From: DASSBG01 sp035699085
Lineage (GTDB): Bacteria > Pseudomonadota > Gammaproteobacteria > Xanthomonadales > Rhodanobacteraceae
DNA: 64,000 bases
Direction: 5' to 3'
Assembly (NCBI GenBank): GCA_035699085.1
Contig: DASSBG010000039.1
Coordinates: 44,507 to 108,506 of the forward strand
The position numbers were made by a program, and so were the translations under genes. A model generated the notes under the pieces. It was not told where the DNA came from. It ran no database searches and was given only the letters and a program-made list of their open reading frames with translations. Positions 56,180-63,706 of this stretch are shown here, piece by piece; within the stretch, counting starts at the first letter, position 1; each line of letters starts with the position of its first letter.

Positions 56180-56207
56180 TTGGTGTTGTAGTTCACTATG
56201 ACACCAA
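56180..56207. promoter_or_regulatory. Inverted repeat, candidate operator upstream of DUF4386
   Basis: The half-sites TTGGTGT and ACACCAA are perfect complements separated by 14 bp (TGTAGTTCACTATG), and the whole is AT-richer than its surroundings. A dimeric repressor site is plausible; no regulator gene is adjacent. Confidence 0.45.
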
Positions 56208-56301
56208 GTTTGGTCCGAAGCAACATGACCGATGGCCCAGGTGCACGACCCGTAGCGGAATCCAAGAACGGGGGTCAGGAACTGGGTCCGGTTTACTTAT
56301 T

Positions 56302-56399
56302 GCATCTGCGAGGAGAATCTGGCGGCCACCGAGCTGGAACTGTCGCCCGAAACCGTGGCGCATCTGGACCGGATCGGCACCGACCGCACGTCAGCTTGA
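56302..56399 (+). pseudogene. Fragment of a second aldo/keto reductase (3' part)
   Basis: About 80 bp closely match 54,893-54,973 of the reductase gene (ELELSPETVA and LDRIG are shared), with a 1-bp length difference at the 5' edge. The frame then reads into TDRTSA and a stop. It has no start codon. A GGGGTCAGGAACTGG repeat relative lies just before it (about 56,270). Confidence 0.8.
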
Positions 56400-56463
56400 G
56401 CCGGGTGTGTAGCACTGGCCGAAGCGGCGTCGAAAAAGGGTGGAGTTCACCGCACGGTTCGGG

Positions 56464-59400
56464 TTAGCGCGCTTCCTCCGACCAGGTGTCGGCCAGCAGT
56501 TCGGCTTGGGCGATGACCTTTTCGGTCGCTTCGGGCTGCTTGTCCGGCGGGTATTTGTACTTGGCCAGCAGCACCTTGACCATCGCAATCATGCGGGCGC
56601 GCGAGGCCTTGCGGTTTTGCCAGTTGATGGTGGCCGAGCGACGCAGCTTGTCGGTCAGTTCCTGCGCCAGCGCACGCAGTACCGGGTGCCCCATCTCGCG
56701 CACCGCCGACTCGTTCTTGCTCAGTGCCAGATAGAACGCGAACTCCTCTTCGCTCATGCCGTCCGGCGGACGCGCAGCGTTGATCTCCCGCGCCAGCTTG
56801 ATCAACTCTTCGATCACCTGCGCCGTGGTCAAGCCGCGGTTCTGGTATTTGGCGATGGCTTCTTCGAGCTTGTCGGTGAACTCCTTGCCCTGCATTGCGT
56901 TCTTGCGGCCGCGCGACTTGATCTGGTCGGTCAGCAATCGCTCCAGCAGTTCGGCGGCGAGATTTTTGGTCGGCATCTCGCGAATCTGCTTCAGGAAATG
57001 CTCGTCGAGCAGCGAGATGTCGGGCGACCCGAGGCCGAGCGTCGCGAAGACATCGGTCACGCCCTCGACCAGCACGCCCTTGGCCACCAATTGGCGCAGC
57101 GCGGCTTCTTTCTCCAATCGCGAGCGACCGCTGCCGGCGCGGGTCAACTTGATCAGACAGACGCGCACCGCCTGGAAGAAGGCAATCTCCTCGCGCGCCG
57201 CCATCGCCTGCGGCCGGGTGCCGGCCAGCGCCTGCGCGGTGGTCAGCCTTGCCACCTGATCCAGATAGCTGCGCACGCCGATGTTGCGGCCCTTGTCGTC
57301 CAAGGCCGGGTTGAGCTTGAGGATGTGCTCCATCGCCGGCCCGAGCAGCGCCAGTGCCTGCTTAGGGTCGTTGAAGCCGGCGTAATCGAAGCCATGGAAA
57401 AACTCCTTGCGGACCACATCGAGCGTGTCCAGCAATACCTGCAGGGCCGCGCCCGAGGTGTCCACCGGCTCGCGCTCGGCGCCGGCGTCGCGCGTGTATT
57501 GCTTGATCGCCTTCTTCAGTTCCTCGCCGATGCCGATGTAGTCGACGATCAGACCGCCGGGCTTGTCCTTCCAGATACGGTTGGTGCGCGCGATCGCCTG
57601 CATCAGCGCGTGGCCTTGCATCGGCTTGTCCACATACAAGGTGTGCACCGGCGGCACGTCGAAGCCGGTCAGCCACATGTCGCGCACGATCACCAGTTGC
57701 AGCGGGTCGTCCGGATCCTTGAAGCGCTTTTCCAGCAACTTGCGCTGCGTCTTGTCGGTGCGGTGCGGCTGGAAGTGGCGCGGATCGTCCGAGCTTCCGG
57801 TCATCACGATCTTGATGCGGCCGTCCGTGATGGCATCGCCGTGCCACTCCGGGCGCAGCCTGATGATCGCGTCGTACAGCCGGATTGCCGCCTCGCGCGA
57901 GATCGCCACGATCATCGCCTTGCCGGCGACCGACTCCGTGCGAGCTTCCCAGTGCGCCACCAGGTCGGCGGCCAGCACCTCCAACCGGCCCTCGGCCATT
58001 GCCAGCGCCTCCAGTCGCGTCAGCCGGCTGACCGTTCGATCCTGCTGGCTTGCGTCCTCGTCGTCCGTGACTTCAAGAAACTCGTCCATCAAGGCCTGCT
58101 TCTCGGCCTCGTTGAAGCGCAGCTCGATGATGCGCGACTCGTAGCTCACCGGCACCACCGCGCGGTCGTCCTGCGCGGCCATCATGTCGTACACGTCGAC
58201 GTAGGTGCCAAACACGGCCTCCGTGTCGCGATCGTCCAGGCTCACCGGCGTGCCGGTCATGCCGAGGTAGATCGCGTTCGGCAGCGCGTCGCGCATGTAT
58301 TTGGCAAGACCGTAACGGGTCTTGCCGGTATGCGTGTCGAGGTCGGCCTTGAAACCGTACTGCGTGCGGTGCGCCTCGTCGGCAATCACCACCACGTTGG
58401 AGCGTTCGCACAGCACCGGCACACTCGTCTGGCCCGGGTCCGGCGCAAACTTGTTGATGGTGGTGAAGATGATGCCGCCGGCCTGTACCTGCGAAAGCTT
58501 GTCGCGCAGGTCGTCACGGCTTTGTGCCTGCTCCGGCGTACCGCGCAGCGACCAGGCGCAGTCGGCGAAGGTTTCGTACAGCTGCCCGTCCAGGTCGTTG
58601 CGGTCGGTGACCAGCACCACCGTGGGGTTCCGAAATTCGGGATGGTCGCGCAGCGCCATCACGTAGAACAGCGCCAGCAACGACTTGCCGGAGCCTTGCG
58701 TAAACCAGATCACGCCGCCCTTCCCGTCCTTGCGATGCAGCAACGCATCCGCCGCACGGGCCACGGCCTTCAGCACGCCGTGGTACTGGTGCCACTGCGC
58801 GATGATCTTGAAACTGGCACCGCCATCGGCGCCGCCAAAGGCAACAAAGCTGCGAAGAAAGGTCAGCAGCGTGCGCGGTTCGAGCAGGCCGAGCATCAGC
58901 ACGTCCAGTTCAAGCCGCCCCCTGGCCACCTTTTCCCCACCCAGCAGGCGCCAGCGCGAATAGCGCTCAAACTCGGCCGTGGGCGAGCCGTAGCGCGCGA
59001 CCGTGCCATCGGAAATGACGTTGAGCAGGTTGCAGTAAAAGAGCTGCGGAATGTCCGCCTTGTACGTCTGGATCTGGTTCCAGGCTGCCTCGATGTCGGC
59101 GTCCAGCTCCGCAGGGTTTTTCAGCTCGATCACCACCAGCGGCAAACCGTTGACGAACAACACAATGTCCGGCCGCCGCACCTTCAGCCCGTGCACGGTG
59201 AACTGCTGCACTGCCAGCAAGTCGTTCGTACCATCAAAATCGATCACCCGCACGCGCAAGACGGCGCGCGTGCCATCCGCCTCGATGCGCTGCACCGGCA
59301 CGCCGTTGCGCAGCCAGTCGTAGACCTCCTTGTTGCCGTCCACGAGCGACTGCGCGCCATAACCGGACAGCTGGTCCACGGCCTCGTCGCTTTCCGCCGC

Positions 59401-59580
59401 CGTCAGGCCCGGATTCAGACGCAGCACCGCCTCGCGCAGGCGCGGCGCCAGCACCACGTCCGAATAGCGCTCGCGGGCCTGCTGGTCACCGCCCGGCGAC
59501 ACCGCATCGCCATGCAGGCAGGTCCAGCCCAGCGGCGCCAGCCAGTCCATGCATGCGGATTCGAGATGATCTTCCCTCAT
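56464..59580 (-). CDS. hsdR: Type I restriction enzyme endonuclease subunit HsdR (no partner genes)
   Basis: This 1038-residue protein has an N-terminal PD-ExK nuclease domain (D138 in RRPDIVLF; E152 and K154 in VIELKNP). The SF2 translocase follows, with Walker A GSGKS (296-300), DEAH (401-404) and LGMTGTP, and a helical C-terminal domain for binding HsdM. All catalytic motifs look intact. ATG at 59580 has AGGGG upstream; the frame to 59730 is not needed. No hsdM or hsdS lies within the window, so it may be a remnant or act with a methylase encoded elsewhere. Confidence 0.95.
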   Translation of the reverse strand: MREDHLESACMDWLAPLGWTCLHGDAVSPGGDQQARERYSDVVLAPRLREAVLRLNPGLTAAESDEAVDQLSGYGAQSLVDGNKEVYDWLRNGVPVQRIEADGTRAVLRVRVIDFDGTNDLLAVQQFTVHGLKVRRPDIVLFVNGLPLVVIELKNPAELDADIEAAWNQIQTYKADIPQLFYCNLLNVISDGTVARYGSPTAEFERYSRWRLLGGEKVARGRLELDVLMLGLLEPRTLLTFLRSFVAFGGADGGASFKIIAQWHQYHGVLKAVARAADALLHRKDGKGGVIWFTQGSGKSLLALFYVMALRDHPEFRNPTVVLVTDRNDLDGQLYETFADCAWSLRGTPEQAQSRDDLRDKLSQVQAGGIIFTTINKFAPDPGQTSVPVLCERSNVVVIADEAHRTQYGFKADLDTHTGKTRYGLAKYMRDALPNAIYLGMTGTPVSLDDRDTEAVFGTYVDVYDMMAAQDDRAVVPVSYESRIIELRFNEAEKQALMDEFLEVTDDEDASQQDRTVSRLTRLEALAMAEGRLEVLAADLVAHWEARTESVAGKAMIVAISREAAIRLYDAIIRLRPEWHGDAITDGRIKIVMTGSSDDPRHFQPHRTDKTQRKLLEKRFKDPDDPLQLVIVRDMWLTGFDVPPVHTLYVDKPMQGHALMQAIARTNRIWKDKPGGLIVDYIGIGEELKKAIKQYTRDAGAEREPVDTSGAALQVLLDTLDVVRKEFFHGFDYAGFNDPKQALALLGPAMEHILKLNPALDDKGRNIGVRSYLDQVARLTTAQALAGTRPQAMAAREEIAFFQAVRVCLIKLTRAGSGRSRLEKEAALRQLVAKGVLVEGVTDVFATLGLGSPDISLLDEHFLKQIREMPTKNLAAELLERLLTDQIKSRGRKNAMQGKEFTDKLEEAIAKYQNRGLTTAQVIEELIKLAREINAARPPDGMSEEEFAFYLALSKNESAVREMGHPVLRALAQELTDKLRRSATINWQNRKASRARMIAMVKVLLAKYKYPPDKQPEATEKVIAQAELLADTWSEEAR

Positions 59581-59829
59581 GGCACCGCCCCTGTGTCCCC
59601 TCAGACCGGTCGTCCGGCCACCGTCCGAGTTTACCGGTATGGCGGAATGCTCACCGAAAGTGAGCGTTTTCGATACTCGACACACTCGCTGGTGTCTTGC
59701 CTCGAGCGCTCCCGGTACCTGAGCCAACAAGACCGCCCGCGCCGAATGGGCGGCCGGCGAGACGTTCGCCGGTAGGTGACCAAAAAGAGAAAGCGCACGG
59801 ACCCGAGGTTTCGAAATTGTCAGAACGGG

Positions 59830-60117
59830 TCAGGCAATGGCGCGAAGGACGGCGCGTGGATCCTTTTCGATGGCACGGAGTAGCACTTGGGCCGGGCCGG
59901 TCGGCGCCCGGCGCCCTTGCTCCCAGTTGCGCAGCGTGCCGAGTTCCACATGGATCAATTTGGCGAACTTCGCCTGCGACAAGCCAGACGCCTTGCGGAT
60001 ACGCCTCACATCGGCTTCGCCCACCCGGAACTCGCGTGAAGGCGCGCGTTCGCCACGCGCAATCTCGCCGGCCTCGGTCATGCTTTCGACCAGTTCGGCA
60101 AAAAGTTTCTTGTCCAT
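59830..60117 (-). CDS. XRE-family antitoxin (HigA/NadS-like)
   Basis: This 95-residue protein has a helix-turn-helix of the HigA/NadS type (RRIRKASGLSQAKFAKLIHV followed by LGTLRNWEQGRR). The N-terminal MDKKLFAELVESMTEAGEIA segment would contact the toxin. Its start (60117) lies next to the stop of the decayed toxin frame (60120-60122), the usual toxin-first order. It normally also represses the promoter of the pair. Start at 60126 is possible. Confidence 0.9.
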   Translation of the reverse strand: MDKKLFAELVESMTEAGEIARGERAPSREFRVGEADVRRIRKASGLSQAKFAKLIHVELGTLRNWEQGRRAPTGPAQVLLRAIEKDPRAVLRAIA

Positions 60118-60119
60118 GG

Positions 60120-60317
60120 TCACCACCTCTCGTTCAAGCTACGCAAGACCCGCTTCTCGTCAGCTGACAGATCATCCTTTCGGCCCTTGGCGTAAATCAG
60201 CAACAGTCGAATCTGCGCCGCGCTGCTCACGTGGTAGTAGATCACGCGTGCACGGTCGACGTTCCGTTGTACGTCCGTTTCAGCAATCTCCAGCAGCACG
60301 GCGTCCCTGTGGTGTTT
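60120..60317 (-). pseudogene. RelE/HigB-type toxin, C-terminal remnant
   Basis: The open frame encodes a toxin C-terminus: RVIYYHVSSAAQIRLLLIYA followed by KGRKDDLSADEKRVLRSL. This fits the RelE-like toxins paired with HigA/NadS antitoxins, where VIYY and the LLxIYAK strand are conserved. The first half of the usual roughly 100 residues is missing, the frame starts at a stop codon (60,318-60,320) and has no good ATG. The toxin is therefore probably dead while the antitoxin is intact. Confidence 0.75.
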
Positions 60318-60421
60318 TTAATTGCTCGGCCGGCCAGGCAAAGACAGGGACAGAATGCCAGACGGGGCAACACGCGGAGTACTAGGATGAACCAGGTCAC
60401 CCGACGCAAGGAGACATGCAA

Positions 60422-61639
60422 ATGACGAAGCTGGCCATCGCCGCCCTTCTCATGGTCCTGCTGACAGTCACCGCCCATGCGCAGACCAATGCGGGCAACC
60501 AAAAAGCCGATCCCGACCTGCCCTTCAAAATCACCAAGGTGGCCAGTTTCGACCTGCCCTGGCGCATCGCCTTCCTGCCCGATGGCCGCGTGCTGGTGAC
60601 CGAAAAGGTCGGCCGCGTCCAGCTGGTCACCCCGCAAGGTGCCAAGACCGAACTGGCGGGCGTTCCGGACAGCTGGTACCAGGGCCAGAACGGCATGCTG
60701 GGCGTCTTCCTGCCGCCCCATTACGCCACCGACCACAACGTGTACCTCACCTATGCCGAACCGGGCGACTACGGCGGCGGCCTGGCGCTGGGCCGGGGGC
60801 GCCTGGTGCTGGACGGCAAACAGCCCCGGCTGGAGGGATTCAAGGTGCTGTGGCGCCAGATGCCCAAGGGCAATGGTGGACAGGAAGGCGCGCAGGTCGC
60901 CTTTTCGCCGGACGGCAAATACCTCTTCCTCACGGTCGGCGACCGCCAGCGGATGACTCCCGCACAGGACCCCAGCCAACCAGTGGGCAAGATCCTGCGC
61001 CTGACCCTGGACGGCAAACCCGCGCCGGGCAATCCGTGGGCCGGCAAGACCGGCGCCCGCAGCATTCCACTGATCGATCCGCCCGCCGATACCGAGGCCG
61101 CCAAGACCGCGCCGGTGGTCAGCACCTACACCTTTCCCGGCAAAAACCTGACGCCGGGCGAAACCTGGGCCACCGGCTTTCGCACGCCCTACGGTCTTGC
61201 CTTCGCACCCGATGGCCGGCTGTGGGAAGTCGGGCACGGCCCGCGCGGCGGCGACGAGCTGAACCTGATCCAGCGCGCCAAGAACTACGGCTGGCCATTG
61301 GTCTCCTACGGCGTCAATTACAACGGTGTGCCTATCCCCAACCCCGACACGCGACCGGACCTCGTCAAGCCCGTGATCTACTGGGTGCCGGTGATCGCGC
61401 CGGGCAACCTGATGTTCTACAAGGGCAATGTCTTCCCCTGGAACGGCAGCGCCCTGATCAGCGGCCTGGCCAGCGAATCCATTGTCCGCGTCACCTTCGA
61501 TGGCAAGGGCGGCGCCACCGCGGTCCAGCGTTGGAGCGTCGGCAAGCGCGTCCGCGACATCGAAGAGGCGCCGGACGGTTCGCTGTGGATGCTCGAAGAT
61601 GCCGCGCCCGGAGGTCTGTACCACCTCACGCCGAAATGA
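60422..61639 (+). CDS. PQQ-dependent aldose sugar dehydrogenase (YliI-like)
   Basis: This 405-residue soluble periplasmic enzyme has a signal peptide (cleavage after AHAQ, about residue 20) and a six-bladed propeller of the GDH-B/YliI type. DLPWRIAFLPDGRVLVTEK, the GQNGMLG loop, ATGFRTPYGLAFAP, WEVGHGPRGGDELN and NYGWPLVSYG are family hallmarks that bind PQQ and calcium. It oxidises aldoses, passing electrons to an unknown acceptor. ATG at 60422 has AAGGAG at 8-nt spacing, so it is preferred to 60416. Confidence 0.94.
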   Translation: MTKLAIAALLMVLLTVTAHAQTNAGNQKADPDLPFKITKVASFDLPWRIAFLPDGRVLVTEKVGRVQLVTPQGAKTELAGVPDSWYQGQNGMLGVFLPPHYATDHNVYLTYAEPGDYGGGLALGRGRLVLDGKQPRLEGFKVLWRQMPKGNGGQEGAQVAFSPDGKYLFLTVGDRQRMTPAQDPSQPVGKILRLTLDGKPAPGNPWAGKTGARSIPLIDPPADTEAAKTAPVVSTYTFPGKNLTPGETWATGFRTPYGLAFAPDGRLWEVGHGPRGGDELNLIQRAKNYGWPLVSYGVNYNGVPIPNPDTRPDLVKPVIYWVPVIAPGNLMFYKGNVFPWNGSALISGLASESIVRVTFDGKGGATAVQRWSVGKRVRDIEEAPDGSLWMLEDAAPGGLYHLTPK

Positions 61640-61660
61640 TTCGAGAAAGCAGGAACAGGA

Positions 61661-61701
61661 TCGGGTTCACTTGCTGCTTGTAAAGGTGAACTTGACCCCG
61701 C
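61661..61701. repeat. Hairpin after the sugar dehydrogenase gene
   Basis: GGTTCACTT and AAGGTGAAC can pair, followed by TTGACCCCGC, a relative of the CTGACCCCGG repeats. It may act as a terminator. Confidence 0.5.
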
Positions 61702-61746
61702 TCTAGGCTAAGCCGTCCGGTACTCAGGGTTGTCCTGACAAACTGA

Positions 61747-62043
61747 GCCTCGGACTTTTCTACCGTCACATCACTACACAAAGTTGGCGAAGGGTGCAGG
61801 CTATCTGGAATCGAACTGGGCCTTCCCCAGCGACGGAACATTGCGGCTGACAACGACAAGACCGACTGGAAGCTGGTCTACGAGGCCGGGGGCAAGTTCA
61901 GCGACATCAAGTCCGCGCGCTCGGATTTTCGCTTGGTTGCCATCCTGGAGTCGGCGGGCGATACCGAGAAGGCTGGCCGCTACTTCGCCGATGCGGCGGA
62001 CGTCGTGGTGTACGACGGCGGACCGTTGCTGCTTGCTGCGTGA
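61747..62043 (+). pseudogene. C-terminal gene fragment of unknown origin
   Basis: A frame without start codon has protein-like composition in its last 65 codons: DNDKTDWKLVYEAGGKFSDI, then SARSDFRLVAILESAGDTEK and AGRYFADAADVVVYDGGPLL. I do not recognise the family. It ends 50 bp before the terminal attC site and looks like the 3' end of a gene truncated when the cassette array was placed here. Confidence 0.5.
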
Positions 62044-62093
62044 CCTTGTGCTTTTTGATAATAGGGCGTGGGATTTAATTACCTCCCTCCCCT

Positions 62094-62163
62094 GTCGCTC
62101 TTGAACTCAGCCGCCGGCAGTCCACGTAGCGGGATGACGGTCGCCTGAAGCGATTTGTTGGGC
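62094..62163 (-). other. attC site of the terminal cassette (degenerate at its distal end)
   Basis: Read on the minus strand, R'' is GCCCAAC, followed by a stem with CCCGCTACGTGG and GCCGGCGGCTGAGTTCAAG. Its inside is about 85% identical to the attC at 63,635. The distal simple site expected as GTTRRRY reads GAGCGACAG, so it is not functional by consensus. It lies just 3' of the cassette gene at 62,180. Confidence 0.75.
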
Positions 62164-62179
62164 GCCCTTGCCACAAGCA

Positions 62180-62917
62180 TCAATGATGCAACATTTGGGC
62201 GAGCGCAAGAATGGCCGGCGCCGCAAGTTCTTGCCCTGTGCGAGCAAGCGATACGACTTGGTTGAGACGCTTTACCAAATCAAAAAATGATTCCCATAAC
62301 GATCGCTCCTTGGAGCTAGACTTTTGTATCTCGTCCTGATGAAGCAGTACGGAACCGAGCGAACGTTCTATTTCTTCGTGGATGCCTTCAATGCCACGTA
62401 TCCGGTACGCCGCAAGAGAAAGCCGTATTGACTCAAGATTCCGGAGCAGGAGCATCTTTAGCTCGCTCGGGAGAGCCGAGTCCACTACCGAATTGAAAAG
62501 TTCGTCAACTACGGAGCGGAGCTTTACTATCTCGTCGCTGTCGAGTTGGGTGAAGCCGCTGATACGCGATAGCCTGTCCGAGCTGAATTGGAGGCCGTAA
62601 AGCGTTGTGTCGTCGATCTTGTTCTGCCAGTTCTCCCAACTTGCATCGAGGTTGATGTTGCTAAGTAAGCCTTCAATCTTACGAAACGGGCGCAGATGGA
62701 GTTCTTGATCGACGTTGTCGAGTCGCTGGATGGCCGTCTTAGTTTCGTGCACCAGCTTGAGTAGGTCGGCAAGCATTTGCAGCAAGGTGCCCGTGTCAGC
62801 TGACTCAATCTCGAACACCGCAGCCCACGCTTTGCGAGCAGGCTGCTTAGGGTTCTGCCGCCGCGCGAGCTCGAGTATGTCGTAAAGTCGACCAGCCGGA
62901 TTGTTCTTTACTTCCAT
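62180..62917 (-). CDS. Integron cassette gene 1, unknown function
   Basis: This 245-residue, helical, soluble protein begins MEVKNNPAGRLYDILELARR and includes LLQMLADLLKLVHETKTAIQ and LLRNLESIRLSLAAYRIRG. No family is recognised. Base composition is clearly lower in GC than the core genes and codon use is mixed, as usual for integron cassettes. It fills the cassette bounded by attC sites at 62,956 and 62,094. AGGG precedes the ATG. Confidence 0.8.
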   Translation of the reverse strand: MEVKNNPAGRLYDILELARRQNPKQPARKAWAAVFEIESADTGTLLQMLADLLKLVHETKTAIQRLDNVDQELHLRPFRKIEGLLSNINLDASWENWQNKIDDTTLYGLQFSSDRLSRISGFTQLDSDEIVKLRSVVDELFNSVVDSALPSELKMLLLRNLESIRLSLAAYRIRGIEGIHEEIERSLGSVLLHQDEIQKSSSKERSLWESFFDLVKRLNQVVSLARTGQELAAPAILALAQMLHH

Positions 62918-62955
62918 TGCCCTAGTCCCACATGGGTGCCTCGTTGCTGATTGCC

Positions 62956-63015
62956 GCCCAACGCCTGGATTAAGCCGACCCGCGAAGCGGGCTCGGCTTG
63001 AATGAACTTTTAGAC
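62956..63015 (-). other. attC site of cassette 2
   Basis: A 60-bp site. On the minus strand R'' is GTCTAAA and R' is GTTGGGC (fits GTTRRRY). The folded stem has AAGCCGA/TCGGCTT, then CCCGC-TTC-GCGGG. The R' sequence complements the R'' of the next (terminal) attC, as expected after successive insertions. Confidence 0.9.
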
Positions 63016-63615
63016 CTGCGACCGCCGATACTCATTGATGTACTCCATTCGATCATCATAGATGTGATCCCAGCGAACGAAGACATCCAAGAGCTCACCT
63101 ATTGCGCTCTCGAGGACAAGCACATTGATGAGCGACTGCTCTGCCAAGTGCAGGTCATGCTTCTTTGAGTAAGGGAACCTGAAGATCTCCCCGGAAGGAT
63201 CAATTTCGACCACGTCCTTGATGATTCTTTCGACCAAGTCGATTGCATCGGAGCCTAAGGAGAAATAGCTGTCTCGGGAAACGTATTCTTTGACGATCGC
63301 CCAGTTGTCCAAGAGCTTGTGGCTCGGCTTCGCATGCTCTTGCGATTCCCAGAGCGTAGGCAGGGTGCGACAAAAGTGCTTTAGATAGAGCTCTATACCG
63401 TGGCGAAGATTGTAAGCAATTGGGTAGATCATCAGATCCACCGGCTGCTCGTGACGCTCGCATGATTTGATGAGTGTGATACCGGCGCGTAGGTATGCGT
63501 CAGCGTAAGTGCGAAAGTCCGCAGGCCCTCCGTTGAGACCTACGCAAGCGTTTAGGTGGGACCTACTTGGGTCCGGCCTAAAGAGGTCGTTGTGTTTGTA
63601 GCGCCTCTCAAACAA
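63010..63615 (-). CDS. Integron cassette gene 2, unknown function
   Basis: This protein of about 201 residues probably starts at TTG (63615), with GAGGAG about 11 nt upstream; no ATG in frame is near. It contains IAYNLRHGIELYLKHFCRTL and an acidic C-terminal half. The RHGIELYLK region hints at a HEPN-like helical domain, but this is only an impression. The stop codon lies inside the R'' of attC 2, typical of tightly packed cassettes. GC is low compared with the core genome. Confidence 0.75.
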   Translation of the reverse strand: MFERRYKHNDLFRPDPSRSHLNACVGLNGGPADFRTYADAYLRAGITLIKSCERHEQPVDLMIYPIAYNLRHGIELYLKHFCRTLPTLWESQEHAKPSHKLLDNWAIVKEYVSRDSYFSLGSDAIDLVERIIKDVVEIDPSGEIFRFPYSKKHDLHLAEQSLINVLVLESAIGELLDVFVRWDHIYDDRMEYINEYRRSQV

Positions 63616-63634
63616 CGCGAATCTCTCCTCGCAG

Positions 63635-63706
63635 GTCTAACGCTTGAGCTCAGCCGCCGGCAGCCCGCGTAGCGGGATGACGGTCGGCCGGAGCGAACTG
63701 TTAGCT
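63635..63706 (-). other. attC site of cassette 3
   Basis: A 72-bp site. On the minus strand it opens GCTAAC (R'') and closes GTTAGAC (R', fits GTTRRRY). The stem includes CCCGC-TAC-GCGGG and GCCGGCGGCTGAGCTCAAGC. It resembles the attC sites of Xanthomonas chromosomal integrons. Confidence 0.9.

Noticed and set aside
56440..59775. An 1111-codon plus-strand open frame
   Set aside because: It is antisense to hsdR and shows no family motif; it is a shadow frame.
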